Source of the DNA: Mycobacterium sp. JS623
GTDB lineage: Bacteria > Actinomycetota > Actinomycetes > Mycobacteriales > Mycobacteriaceae
Assembly: GCF_000328565.1 (NCBI RefSeq)
Contig: NC_019966.1
Location: 4,154,001 to 4,218,000, forward strand
Direction of reading: 5' to 3'
Length of the DNA stretch: 64,000 nucleotides
Below are positions 39,860 through 48,078 of the stretch, one piece after another. The position numbers and the translations under genes were made by a program. The notes below the pieces were generated by a model. The model made no database searches. It saw only the letters and a list, made by a program, of their open reading frames with translations, and had not been told where the DNA came from. Every line of letters starts with the position of its first letter. Position 1 is the first letter of the stretch.

Positions 39860-39870
39860 CGCTCACAGCG
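39860..39870. promoter_or_regulatory. ClgR-type operator upstream of clpP1P2
   Basis: CGCTCACAGCG fits the core CGCYNANRGCG of the ClgR motif described for Corynebacterium (from memory). It lies about 87 bp before the clpP1 GTG and directly abuts the trigger factor stop. ClgR activates clpP1P2 in mycobacteria and relatives, so the position is what is expected. Confidence 0.65.
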
Positions 39871-41268
39871 TCACTTGGCGTCGGCGGATACCTCATCGGA
39901 GCTGGTCTCTTCGGCGGCCTCATCAGCAGCCTGCTCGGCCTGCTCGCCGGACGGCCCGAAGAACTCCGTGGTGTCGATCACGTTGCCGTCGGTGTCGGTG
40001 ACGGTGCCGCCGTGCACGACGGCAGCGACGGTCAGGCCACGGCGAACGTCGGCGAACATCGCGGGCAACTGGTTGTTCTGCTGCACGAACTGCAGCAGCT
40101 GCTGCGGCTCCATGCCGTACTGACGCGACATCAGCACGAGGCGCTCGGTCAGGTCGTTCTGGCCGACCTGGATGTCGAGCTTGTCGGCAATGGCGTCCAT
40201 CAGCAGCTGGGTCTTGACGGCCTTCTCGGCGTTGGTGCGGTTGTCCTTGTCGAACTCCTCGCGGCTGCTGCCCTGCTCCTTGAGGGTCTCCTCGAACTTG
40301 GCCTCGTCGTGCTCGAAGCCGTGGATCGCGTTGTGCAGGGTGTCGTCGACCTGGGCCTGCACGATGTTCTCGGGCAGCGGAATCTCGGTCTGCTCGAGCA
40401 GCACCTCAAGCGCCTTGTCGCGGATCTGCTCGGCCTGCTGGATGCGCTTCGTGCGCCCAACCTGCTCGCGAAGGTTGCTCTTCAGCTCGTCGAGAGTGTC
40501 GAATTCGCTTGCCAGTTGGGCGAATTCGTCATCGGGCTCGGGCAGCTCGCGCTCCTTGACCGACTTCACGGTGACGGTCACCTGTGCCTCTTTGCCGAGG
40601 TGCTCACCGGCCGCGAGGGTGGTGGTGAAGACGCGGCTCTCCCCCTCCTTGAGGCCGACGATCGCCTCGTCGAGACCCTCGATCAGCTGACCGGAGCCGA
40701 CCTCATGCGAGAGCCCCTCGGTCTTCGCCTCGGGCACGTCCTCACCGTCGACGGTGGCCGACAGGTCGATCGAGACGAAGTCGCCGGTCTCCGCGGCGCG
40801 CTCGACGCCCTTGAGCGTGCCGAAGCGGGCGCGCAGATTTTCGAGTTCGGCGTCGACCTCTTCGTCGGTCACCTGGATTGGGTCGACGGTGATCTTCAGG
40901 CCGTCGAGTTCGGGGAGCTCGATCTCGGGCCGGACGTCGACCTCGGCGGTGAACGTCAGGTCCTTGCCGTACTCCTTGTTGGTGATGTCGATCTCGGGCT
41001 GGCCGAGCGGTCGCACGTCGGAGGTCGTCACCGCCTCGGAGTAGCGGGCCGGCACAGCGTCGCCGATGACCTGGTCGAACATCGCCTGCTTGTCGACGCG
41101 CGACTCGAGCAGCTTCACGGGGACCTTGCCCGGCCGGAAGCCTGGCATGCGGACCTGCTTGGCCATCTGCTTGAAGGCGGTGTCGATGTCTGGCTGCAGC
41201 TCGGTGAAGGGCACCTCCACGTTGATGCGAACCCGCGTCGGGCTCAACTTCTCGACGGTGCTCTTCAC
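39871..41268 (-). CDS. tig: trigger factor
   Basis: This 465-residue ribosome-associated chaperone and peptidyl-prolyl isomerase has an N-terminal ribosome-binding domain with the signature [13 protein letters not shown], a central FKBP-like domain and a long helical C-terminal domain. The acidic C-terminal tail ([18 protein letters not shown]) is typical of actinobacterial Tig. It shields nascent chains at the ribosome exit. Downstream on the same strand are clpP1 and clpP2, the usual order. Confidence 0.97.
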   Translation of the reverse strand: MKSTVEKLSPTRVRINVEVPFTELQPDIDTAFKQMAKQVRMPGFRPGKVPVKLLESRVDKQAMFDQVIGDAVPARYSEAVTTSDVRPLGQPEIDITNKEYGKDLTFTAEVDVRPEIELPELDGLKITVDPIQVTDEEVDAELENLRARFGTLKGVERAAETGDFVSIDLSATVDGEDVPEAKTEGLSHEVGSGQLIEGLDEAIVGLKEGESRVFTTTLAAGEHLGKEAQVTVTVKSVKERELPEPDDEFAQLASEFDTLDELKSNLREQVGRTKRIQQAEQIRDKALEVLLEQTEIPLPENIVQAQVDDTLHNAIHGFEHDEAKFEETLKEQGSSREEFDKDNRTNAEKAVKTQLLMDAIADKLDIQVGQNDLTERLVLMSRQYGMEPQQLLQFVQQNNQLPAMFADVRRGLTVAAVVHGGTVTDTDGNVIDTTEFFGPSGEQAEQAADEAAEETSSDEVSADAK

Positions 41269-41307
41269 GCTCTTGCTCCTTGTGTATGTAGTGGTAATCG
41301 TCCGGAG

Positions 41308-41381
41308 TCGGGGTGACAGGATTTGAACCTGCGGCCTTCCGCTCCCAAAGCGGATGCGCTACCAAGCTGCGCTACACCCCG
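41308..41381 (-). tRNA. tRNA-Pro(TGG)
   Basis: The minus strand folds into a cloverleaf. The acceptor stem is CGGGGTG/CACCCCG with discriminator A, the anticodon stem TCCGC/GCGGA closes the loop TTTGGGA with anticodon TGG, and the T-loop is GTTCAAATC. The CCA end is not encoded. It lies just upstream of tig. Confidence 0.95.
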
Positions 41382-41501
41382 CGCCCATTGGCCGGTCTGA
41401 AACGCAGACCTGACCACGCGAGATACTACGTGCTGGACACGCAAACCCTTTAATTGGATTTGGCTTGGGCGGCGCTAGTACAGTCTGCTGGTGCTGCACA
41501 T

Positions 41502-41575
41502 GCGGGCGTAGCTCAATGGTAGAGCCCTAGTCTTCCAAACTAGCTACGCGGGTTCGATTCCCGTCGCCCGCTCCA
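41502..41575 (+). tRNA. tRNA-Gly(TCC)
   Basis: The acceptor stem GCGGGCG pairs with CGCCCGC, the discriminator is T, and CCA (41573-41575) is encoded. The D-loop is AGCTCAATGGTAGAGC, the anticodon loop CTTCCAA gives anticodon TCC, and the T-loop is GTTCGATTC. It is divergent from tRNA-Pro. Confidence 0.96.
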
Positions 41576-41577
41576 CC

Positions 41578-41595
41578 GTCGAACGGAAGTTCGAC
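41578..41595 (+). terminator. terminator hairpin after tRNA-Gly
   Basis: GTCGAAC (41578-41584) pairs with GTTCGAC (41589-41595) around a GGAA tetraloop. It is followed by the T-rich TTATTGGTCTTT. This is a compact intrinsic-type terminator 3 nt past the encoded CCA. Confidence 0.7.
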
Positions 41596-41622
41596 TTATT
41601 GGTCTTTGTCGAACGGACCCAG

Positions 41623-42435
41623 CTACCAGACGCGCACCCAGTCGACGAGCATGTGTGCGGGATACGTTCCCCCGCTTGGGTCGCCGCCGCCGGAGCCGGC
41701 GACCGCTAGATCCAAGACCGGAGACAGCGTGAAGCCAGGGTCGTTGAACTGCCATGACGGCAGCGAGTGCGCCGGCACCGTGAAGTATGGCTGGGCGCCG
41801 TCGGTGTAGTCCTTCCAAAACCGCATGCCCGCGTCGTCCCATGTACACCGCCACGTGTGCCACGCGCTGTCGACCGAGATGGTTTGGCTCGAATGCTCCC
41901 CACCGTTGAGTTTCGCGTGCACCGCGGTGCCGGGAGCCCAGTTGCCGTTGCCGTACCACTCCATGATGTCGACCTCGCCGCCGTTGACGGGGTTGTCGTT
42001 GGACAGGTACCAGGCAGGCCAGCAGCCCGGGGTCAGGCAGTTCAGCTTGATCCGGGCTTCCCAGGTGTGTCCGATGCCGCCGTAGAACGTGCTGAACACC
42101 TTGCCGCTGTAGAAGGTGTTGCCGTCCTTGGCGGCATGAAAGACGAGGTTCGAGTTGCCGTCGAGGTAGACGTTGCGACGATCGTCGCGATACTGCCCGA
42201 CGTGTTCGGGCAGCTCCCAGTAGGTCGGGTCCTGCATCGACTCGCGGGCCTTTGCCACCAGCCACTTGGACGGATCGGGCGCCGAGCCGGCTGGCCCGTC
42301 GAACTCATCTTGGAAGATGTACCTGGGCTGCGCGCCACCCGGCGGTGCCGCCCAGGCCGTCGGCACTCCGATTGCGGCGCCCACCGCACCGAGCCCTGCC
42401 ATCACCATCAGATCGCGACGATTCAAGTCAGCCAC
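41623..42435 (-). CDS. secreted glycoside hydrolase family 16 protein (Tat substrate)
   Basis: A GH16 beta-jelly-roll enzyme of about 270 residues with the catalytic signature GGEVDIMEWYG (Glu-x-Asp-x-x-Glu) and conserved aromatic surface segments. The N-terminus NRRDLMVMAGLGAVGAAIG is a twin-arginine-type signal, so it is exported folded. GH16 enzymes cleave beta-1,3/1,4-glucans, galactans or related polysaccharides; the substrate is unknown. The start is GTG 42435 or TTG 42426 (better spacing to GCAGGGTGG). A longer in-frame reading would run into the divergent gene's promoter and spoil the signal peptide. Confidence 0.9.
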   Translation of the reverse strand: MADLNRRDLMVMAGLGAVGAAIGVPTAWAAPPGGAQPRYIFQDEFDGPAGSAPDPSKWLVAKARESMQDPTYWELPEHVGQYRDDRRNVYLDGNSNLVFHAAKDGNTFYSGKVFSTFYGGIGHTWEARIKLNCLTPGCWPAWYLSNDNPVNGGEVDIMEWYGNGNWAPGTAVHAKLNGGEHSSQTISVDSAWHTWRCTWDDAGMRFWKDYTDGAQPYFTVPAHSLPSWQFNDPGFTLSPVLDLAVAGSGGGDPSGGTYPAHMLVDWVRVW

Positions 42436-42529
42436 CCTGCGATGAAACCATGCCGTGGATTGTCGACTCCGCTCTGGGCGTAATTCGCGACCGAGTTTCG
42501 TGCGATCTCCCGTCGGTACGCTGGACGCC

Positions 42530-43345
42530 ATGAACGGGGCCTTGCTCGTGCTCATCATCGTGGTCATCGGCGCTATCGCGTTTGCCGTCTACAGCTCATC
42601 GAAGGCGACGGGCAGGCGCAACGCGGCGTCGCTGGACGATGCGAAGGCCGATGCGCGTCGGCTCATCGAGCGACTCGGCGGCCAAGTGCTGAACCTGACC
42701 GGCACCGACGACGCGTCCAAGCAGGCGATGGCCGACGCGTCTGAGCGCTACACCGCCGCGTCGTCACAGATCGACCAGGCCACCACGGTGCGACAAGCTG
42801 CTCTGGCCAAGGAAAGCGCCATCGAGGGCCTGTACTACGTGCGCGCCGCACGCACCGCGATGGGCATGGACCCCGGTCCGGAATTGGAGTCACTGAGCGG
42901 GCAACGGTCGGCCGGCGCCGTCACCGAGGACCGGCGAATCAACTACGAGGGCCGCGAAATCGAGGCATCACCGACACCGTCGCAGCGCACACCGAACTAC
43001 TACCCCGGCGGTCGCGTCGCCGGCCGTCCCGTCCCGGCGGGGTGGTACTCCGAGCCGTGGTGGAAAACGGCTCTGGTTGCAGGCGCGTGGGGCGTCGGCT
43101 CGGTGCTGCTGTTCGACGCATTGTTCGACGGCATGCATGGAGTTGATTACGGCGCACAGGGTTTCGAGAGCGGCTACGGCGACGGCTACTCCGACGGGTT
43201 CGCGGCCGCGCAGGACGGCGGCGGCTTCGACGGTGGCGGCGCCGACGCTTCGGGCTTCGACGGTTACAGCGGCGACGGTGGCGGTTGGGACGGCGGCGGC
43301 TTCGATGGCGGCGGGTTCGACGGCGGCGGCTTCGGCGACTTTTAA
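42530..43345 (+). CDS. membrane protein with coiled region and Gly/Asp-rich repetitive tail
   Basis: This 271-residue protein begins with a transmembrane segment (about 3-22). A helical, Ala-rich region (about 35-115) follows, then a Pro-rich linker, a second hydrophobic segment (TALVAGAWGVGSVLLFDALF) and a C-terminal tail of repeated GGGFDGGG/GYGDGYSDG units. I do not recognise a function. The two membrane segments and the unstructured tail suggest a surface or membrane-associated scaffold. ATG 42530 was chosen because it places the hydrophobic helix at the N-terminus and avoids the divergent GH16 start region. The DUF1330 gene follows after 6 bp. Confidence 0.8.
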   Translation: MNGALLVLIIVVIGAIAFAVYSSSKATGRRNAASLDDAKADARRLIERLGGQVLNLTGTDDASKQAMADASERYTAASSQIDQATTVRQAALAKESAIEGLYYVRAARTAMGMDPGPELESLSGQRSAGAVTEDRRINYEGREIEASPTPSQRTPNYYPGGRVAGRPVPAGWYSEPWWKTALVAGAWGVGSVLLFDALFDGMHGVDYGAQGFESGYGDGYSDGFAAAQDGGGFDGGGADASGFDGYSGDGGGWDGGGFDGGGFDGGGFGDF

Positions 43346-43351
43346 CAGTCG

Positions 43352-43642
43352 ATGGGCGCATACGTCATCTCCGAAGTCGAGATCCTCGACGAGGACAGCT
43401 TCGAGCAGTACCGCAATCTCGCCAAGGCATCGATCGAGAAGCACGGCGGGCGCTACCTTGTGCGGGCAGCGCTTCCCGAAGCGGCAGAAGGAGATTGGCC
43501 ACCGCAACGACGGCTCGTCATCCTCGAGTTCCCTGACATGGACACAGCGCGGCGATGGTATTCATCGGAGGAGTACGCCCAGGCGTTGACGTTCCGCGAC
43601 CGCGCACTGAGTCGACGACTCGTGTTCGTCAAGGGCATCTAG
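43352..43642 (+). CDS. DUF1330 family protein
   Basis: This 96-residue protein has a ferredoxin-like dimeric alpha-beta barrel fold of the DUF1330 family: AYVISEVEILDEDSFEQYRN, a central GGRYLVRA strand, RLVILEFPDMDTARRWY and a final strand. Relatives are small cytoplasmic proteins of unknown role. It follows the Gly-rich membrane protein gene closely, so the two may be co-transcribed, and it is convergent with the nei gene. Confidence 0.88.
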   Translation: MGAYVISEVEILDEDSFEQYRNLAKASIEKHGGRYLVRAALPEAAEGDWPPQRRLVILEFPDMDTARRWYSSEEYAQALTFRDRALSRRLVFVKGI

Positions 43643-43686
43643 GGCATGGCGTAGCGCCGTCCATCGCGCGAACGACGCTGTTGGCG

Positions 43687-44481
43687 CTACATCTGACAGG
43701 TTGGACACCAAAACAGGTTGCGACCCTCGAGTTCGGCGCTGCGGATCGTTGTGCCGCATACCCGGCACGGTTCGCCGGCCCTGCGGTACACGTAGGTGCG
43801 TGGCCGGTTCGGAGCGTAGGACGGCATTCCGTGGTCGTCTTCGGGCCGGACGACCATGATCTTTCCGCGGCGCAAGCCGACCTTCATCAGCTCGACAAGA
43901 TCGGTCCACATCGCGTCGAATTCCGCCTCGTCGATGCGTGTACCGATGCGGTACGGATCGATACGGTGCCGGTACAGCAGCTCGTTGCGATAGACATTGC
44001 CAACCCCGGCGAGCACCGTCTGATCCATTAACAGCGCACCAATCGGCCTGCGGGACTTGGTAATTCGCTTCCACGCCGACCCGCCGTCGGCCTCGCGTCG
44101 CAACGGGTCGGGCCCGAGCTTGGCCACCACGTCGGCGACCTCCGGTTCCTCGATCACCTCGCACACCGTCGGCCCGCGCAGATCGGTGCCGAATTCGGTG
44201 CCGATCATCCGCATGCGTACCTGGCCGACGGGTAGCGGCATCGGTAATGGCACTTCGGTGAATGTGCCGTACAGGCCGAGGTGAACGTGCACCACTCGGC
44301 CACCCTCATAGTGGTGAAAAAGGTGTTTGCCCCAGGCGGTGGCCTTCTTCAGCACCCTTCCGTTGACCGAGGAAGCGCCGTCGACGAACCTGCCCTGCGG
44401 GCTGGACACCATCACCGGCGCCCGGCCGAACCGACGCTGATGCAACCGGGCCAGCCGGTGCAGCGTGTGACCTTCCGGCAT
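43687..44481 (-). CDS. nei: Fpg/Nei-family DNA glycosylase (endonuclease VIII)
   Basis: This 264-residue base-excision repair glycosylase/AP lyase begins MPEGHTLHR, exposing the catalytic Pro and Glu after Met removal. It carries the helix-two-turn-helix (LAGVGNVYRNELL) and a C-terminal zinc finger CRVCGTT...FWCPTCQ. Nei-type enzymes remove oxidised pyrimidines. ATG 44481 follows the rpiB stop by 2 nt, as in M. tuberculosis Rv2464c-Rv2465c. The longer upstream frame overlaps rpiB and is rejected. Confidence 0.94.
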   Translation of the reverse strand: MPEGHTLHRLARLHQRRFGRAPVMVSSPQGRFVDGASSVNGRVLKKATAWGKHLFHHYEGGRVVHVHLGLYGTFTEVPLPMPLPVGQVRMRMIGTEFGTDLRGPTVCEVIEEPEVADVVAKLGPDPLRREADGGSAWKRITKSRRPIGALLMDQTVLAGVGNVYRNELLYRHRIDPYRIGTRIDEAEFDAMWTDLVELMKVGLRRGKIMVVRPEDDHGMPSYAPNRPRTYVYRRAGEPCRVCGTTIRSAELEGRNLFWCPTCQM

Positions 44482-44483
44482 CC

Positions 44484-44972
44484 CTACGCGGGGGCGCCCG
44501 GTACCGGCGGCGCGACGTGGGTCTTCTCGTACTCGGCGAGGATGTCGATACGACGTTGGTGCCGTTCGGCGTTCGACCACTGGGCGGCCAGGAACGCGTC
44601 GATGATCTCCAACGCCTGCTCGACGGTATGCATGCGGCCGCCGATACCCATCACCTGAGCGTTGTTGTGTTCGCGAGCCAACGTCGCGGTCTCGACGCTC
44701 CACGCCAGCGCGCAACGCACGCCCGGCACCTTGTTCGCGGCGATCTGTTCGCCGTTGCCGGAGCCGCCGATTACGATGCCGAGGCTCTCGGGGTCGGCGA
44801 CGGTTCTCTCGGCGGCGGCGATGCAGAAGGCCGGATAGTCATCCTCCGCGTCGTAGACGAAGGCCCCGCAATCGATCGGCTCGTGGCCGCTCTTGCGGAG
44901 GTGCTCGATGACAGCCTGCTTGAGTTCGAAGCCGGCGTGGTCAGCTCCCAGGTAGACGCGCATGGCGGTCAT
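44484..44972 (-). CDS. rpiB: ribose-5-phosphate isomerase B
   Basis: This 162-residue RpiB/LacAB-family protein has YLGADHAGFELK, the phosphate-binding GGSGNGEQIAANK, and AREHNNAQVMGIGGRMH. It interconverts ribose 5-phosphate and ribulose 5-phosphate. It closely resembles the M. tuberculosis enzyme (Rv2465c) including the C-terminal APPVPGAPA. The actinobacterial type uses Glu in place of the catalytic Cys, consistent with the GNGEQ segment. It is in an operon with nei. Confidence 0.95.
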   Translation of the reverse strand: MTAMRVYLGADHAGFELKQAVIEHLRKSGHEPIDCGAFVYDAEDDYPAFCIAAAERTVADPESLGIVIGGSGNGEQIAANKVPGVRCALAWSVETATLAREHNNAQVMGIGGRMHTVEQALEIIDAFLAAQWSNAERHQRRIDILAEYEKTHVAPPVPGAPA

Positions 44973-44992
44973 TCTGGCAGAGGGTGCACCGA

Positions 44993-45067
44993 CCTCCGTC
45001 GCGAGCGCCCGTGTTTGTACACGACACGCCGAGGGAAGTTGGCATTTCGCGGTCGTTCGCGCGGAGG
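44993..45067. repeat. palindromic intergenic repeat, copy C (degenerate arms)
   Basis: The left arm CCTCCGTCGCGAGCGCCCG (44993-45011) and right arm 45050-45067 pair imperfectly. The inner core GTTTGTACACGACACGCCG is a variant of the core in copies A and B. It lies between two same-strand genes (rpiB and the Fe(II) oxygenase), so it is not confined to convergent borders. Confidence 0.7.
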
Positions 45068-45083
45068 TCTAGCGGGTCCAGCG

Positions 45084-46037
45084 TCAACCGACGGTGATGG
45101 CGTCGAGCCGCTCCTTGATGAAATCCGAGGACATGACCGGCTCCAGCCCCGACACCCGCCCGATCGGCGGCGCCAAGGGCTCGACGACCGCGTCATGGTT
45201 GGCCTCGTAGAAGTAGATGAGCGAGACCAGGTCCTCCTCGGGCGCATGCGGTTGCGGTGGCAGCACCCGATGCCGGCCCGATGGCCAGCGCCGCCCGCTC
45301 CAGTACTCCAACAGGTCGCCGATGTTGACCGTCAGCGCGTCGGGGTCGTAGGGGGCGTCGCTCCATCCGTCGTCATCCGAATACACCTGCAGGCCACCGG
45401 CACCCTGCTCGCGGTCGAGGATCGTCACCGTGCCGAAGTCGGTGTGCGGGCCTATGCGGAATTGGCCCGGCTCGGGTTCACCGACCACGCTCACCGGCGG
45501 GTAGTGGTTGATGTTCATCGTCCAGGTCGGCCGGCTGGCCAACGCCGCGAACGGGTTCTCCGGCAGCCCGAGCGCATACGCGAACAGCGCCAGCAGATCG
45601 TCGGCGAGGCCACGCATGGCCGCGGTGTATTCGTTGACCAGCGGCTGCAATGACGGCACTTCGGCGGGCCAGACGTTGGGCGCGAACCAGATTCGATCCA
45701 CCTCCGGATCGCCGGTTGTGGTCTCGGCACCCAGGCTGTAGCTCTCCTTGAGGTCCGGCGGCGTCTCGGTGCCCTCGGCGTACGCATTCGCCTCGACTCC
45801 GGGCGGCAGCCAGCCGTGGCCCGCGACGGGGACCGAGTAGCGCCGCTTGACGTCGTCGGGGAGGCCGAAGAACTCTCGTGCGGCTGCGCGCACATTGCGG
45901 CCCAACGCCGGGTCTACTCCGTGCCCGGTGACAAGGAGGAAGCCCGCTTGTTGCAGACCTCCGTCGACGGCCGCAGCTACCTTGGCGGCCGTCGCGCCAC
46001 CCTCCTGCCAGTGCGAGATGTCAACGGTCGCAATCAC
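45084..46037 (-). CDS. isopenicillin N synthase-family Fe(II) oxygenase
   Basis: This 317-residue protein has an N-terminal DIOX_N domain and a 2OG-Fe(II) oxygenase jelly roll. The iron ligands are His-198 and Asp-200 (HTDFGTVTIL) and His-256 (GRHRVLPP). The usual RxS motif that anchors 2-oxoglutarate reads LVS at 270-272, with Leu where Arg is expected. It overlaps the cytosine-deaminase-like gene by 4 bases and lies in an operon with it and an NCS1 permease. A nucleobase-modifying role, by analogy with fungal thymine 7-hydroxylase of the same superfamily, is a hypothesis only. Confidence 0.88.
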   Translation of the reverse strand: MIATVDISHWQEGGATAAKVAAAVDGGLQQAGFLLVTGHGVDPALGRNVRAAAREFFGLPDDVKRRYSVPVAGHGWLPPGVEANAYAEGTETPPDLKESYSLGAETTTGDPEVDRIWFAPNVWPAEVPSLQPLVNEYTAAMRGLADDLLALFAYALGLPENPFAALASRPTWTMNINHYPPVSVVGEPEPGQFRIGPHTDFGTVTILDREQGAGGLQVYSDDDGWSDAPYDPDALTVNIGDLLEYWSGRRWPSGRHRVLPPQPHAPEEDLVSLIYFYEANHDAVVEPLAPPIGRVSGLEPVMSSDFIKERLDAITVG

Positions 46038-46480
46038 TCACTTACCCCAATGTCTTCATTCCACAACTTCGGGTTGGCCGCGATGAACTCCGCCATCATT
46101 GTCACGCACCGCTGGTCGTCAACCACCGTGACCGACACACCGTGTTCGGCGAGCCAGTCATGCCCACCGGTGAACGTACGGCTCTCCCCTATCACCACCG
46201 CGCCGATGTTGAATTGACGCACCAGCCCACTGCAGTACCAGCACGGCGACAGGGTCGTCACCATCACCGTGGAGCGGTAGTCGCGTTGTCGGCCGGCCGC
46301 GCGGAAGGCGTCGGTTTCGGCATGCACCGACGGGTCGTCATGCTGGACCCGCCGATTGTGACCGGCACCGAGCAGCACTCCGTCGGTACTGAACAACGCG
46401 GCGCCGATCGGAATGCCGCCCTCCGCCAAGCCTTTTCGGGCCTCCTGGTAGGCGACCTCGAGCATAGAGTCGACGTCCAT
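46034..46480 (-). CDS. FCY1-type cytosine deaminase-like protein
   Basis: This 148-residue CDA-fold deaminase has zinc ligands His-53 and the catalytic Glu-55 (HAET) plus Cys-80 and Cys-83 (SPCWYC). The C-terminus VTVVDDQRCVTMMAEFI and WNEDIG closely follows the yeast cytosine deaminase Fcy1 pattern, unlike the amidohydrolase CodA of enterobacteria. It probably converts cytosine (or a related base) to uracil. Its ATG follows the permease stop directly (TAG then ATG), and the oxygenase gene overlaps its end. Confidence 0.88.
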   Translation of the reverse strand: MDVDSMLEVAYQEARKGLAEGGIPIGAALFSTDGVLLGAGHNRRVQHDDPSVHAETDAFRAAGRQRDYRSTVMVTTLSPCWYCSGLVRQFNIGAVVIGESRTFTGGHDWLAEHGVSVTVVDDQRCVTMMAEFIAANPKLWNEDIGVSE

Positions 46481-47887
46481 CTAGACGGCGACTCGCTCCG
46501 CGGCGATCTTCGACCGACACAGCACCAGATACGCGGCGGCGGACAACAGGAATCCGACGAAGAACGTGACATCACCGAGTGCCGGATATGCCTTGGCCAC
46601 GAACCCGACGAATTTTTCCTGGTTGGAGAACAACGCCACCGACGCCACCAGTCCGATGGCGAACGACAGCAGCCCGTTCCAATTCGCATACGAGCGGTCG
46701 TAAAGGAATCGCGCGACGGTCTGGCCTTGGCGCAGGTATTGGTCGGCGAACATCACGCCCAGCCACGGGCCGATCCAGTACGCGATGATCAACAGGAACG
46801 CCTCGTAGCTTTGCGCGGCGTCGGGCAAGGCCCACCAGGCCACCAGGAACCCGGCCATGCCGAAGAAGACGGTGACCAATGCCCGGGCGATGTGGTGGGG
46901 CAGCTTGATGCCCAGCGTCACGAAAGCCATTGCGCCGGAATAGATGTTGATCGCGTTGGCCGCAATTGCGCCGATCGCGATCGCCAGGAGTGTCGCCTTG
47001 GCCAGCGGCGAGGCAAGCTGGCTGGTGAACGACGCGGTCGGATTGTCCAGCGTGTCGCCGCCGATGGTGACCGATGCGGCGCCGACGACCTCCAAGAAGA
47101 CGCACGACACGAATAAGCCTGCCGCCGCGAAGAACCCGGTGCGCGCGGTCGACACCGTCGCAGGCAGGTAGCGGGTGTAGTCCGCCGCGTACGGCGTCCA
47201 TCCCGCGGCGTAGCCGAATGCCGTGCCGACGGTGAGCAGGAATCCGCCCATGCCGCCGACACCACCGTCGGTGGGCGGCGCGCCGAAATGCGACTTCGAC
47301 AGAATGACCACCGACGCGACCGCGAAGATCACCGCGAGCACCGGGAACGTCCACTTCTCGAACGCCTGCACCAGGTTGTGCCCGAAGAACGCGAGGCCCG
47401 TCTGCAGCAGCACGATGATCAGCAGCCCCACCAGCGGCCCGAACCCGAACAGCGTGGCCAACGCGTAGGCGCCGCTGACGCTGTTGGTAGCGAACCAGCC
47501 GACGCCCGCGGTCACCGACATCAGCACGGCCGGCAGCGCATTTCCCTTGAAGCCGAACGCAAGTCGGCCCAGTACCATCTGCGGCACACCATGCAGCGGT
47601 CCGCGCGCGGACAGGAAGTAATGCGCAATCGCACCGAGACCGGTGCCGATGACGATGCCGAGCACCGCCTGCCAGAAGGTCATGCCGAAGACGGCGACGG
47701 AAAGCACGCCGACGAAGACCGTGGCGAACTCCAGATTGGGTGAGGTCCAGGTCCAGAGCAACTGGCTGGGTTTGCCGTGGCGGTCGGCCTCGGCGATGTA
47801 TTCGTTGCCGCCCGGTTCGACAGCGGCGACTTGGTCGCGGTACGAGCCGTCAGTCTGGACGGTCGGTTCGGTCAGTGTCACCGTCAT
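46481..47887 (-). CDS. NCS1-family nucleobase (cytosine/purine) permease
   Basis: This 468-residue protein has about 12 transmembrane helices and belongs to the NCS1 cytosine/purine/uracil/thiamine/allantoin family. The pattern GKPSQLLWTWTSPNLEFATVFVG near the N-terminus and WTPYAADYTRYLP in the middle match CodB-like members. ATG 47887 is chosen because it begins just before the soluble leader of the family; the longer frame upstream is not membrane-like. Co-transcription with a cytosine deaminase makes cytosine the most likely substrate. Confidence 0.92.
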   Translation of the reverse strand: MTVTLTEPTVQTDGSYRDQVAAVEPGGNEYIAEADRHGKPSQLLWTWTSPNLEFATVFVGVLSVAVFGMTFWQAVLGIVIGTGLGAIAHYFLSARGPLHGVPQMVLGRLAFGFKGNALPAVLMSVTAGVGWFATNSVSGAYALATLFGFGPLVGLLIIVLLQTGLAFFGHNLVQAFEKWTFPVLAVIFAVASVVILSKSHFGAPPTDGGVGGMGGFLLTVGTAFGYAAGWTPYAADYTRYLPATVSTARTGFFAAAGLFVSCVFLEVVGAASVTIGGDTLDNPTASFTSQLASPLAKATLLAIAIGAIAANAINIYSGAMAFVTLGIKLPHHIARALVTVFFGMAGFLVAWWALPDAAQSYEAFLLIIAYWIGPWLGVMFADQYLRQGQTVARFLYDRSYANWNGLLSFAIGLVASVALFSNQEKFVGFVAKAYPALGDVTFFVGFLLSAAAYLVLCRSKIAAERVAV

Positions 47888-48013
47888 ACATTCATCCCCG
47901 CGACCCTTGCTCGCAACCGGAGTAAACGCGCCGGAAACAATCTGGCCCGAGAGCGGGTTGGTCGCCCACGGCGAGATCGTGCGCGACCCCAGCAATCCGC
48001 GGACGTTCGCCGA

Positions 48014-48064
48014 TTTCTGCGCCAGGGTCGTGATTTTCGGGCGACAACGACCCTGGTGCAGAAA
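48014..48064. terminator. 18-bp hairpin between the permease operon and the DsbA-family gene
   Basis: TTTCTGCGCCAGGGTCGT (48014-48031) pairs with ACGACCCTGGTGCAGAAA (48047-48064), 17 Watson-Crick pairs plus one wobble, around a 15-nt loop. It lies 14 bp past the stop of the DsbA-family gene (minus strand) and upstream of the permease. Reading leftward the arm ends in AAA/TTT, so it could terminate transcription; it may also belong to a repeat family. Confidence 0.6.
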
Positions 48065-48078
48065 ACCGCACAGTCCGC

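Noticed and set aside
41308..41575. tRNA pair as an integration site for the neighbouring GH16 block
   Set aside because: No integrase gene and no duplicated tRNA 3' end were found within the window.
43687..44715. Longer reading of nei that overlaps rpiB
   Set aside because: Catalysis requires the exposed N-terminal Pro of MPEGH, so the start must be ATG 44481.
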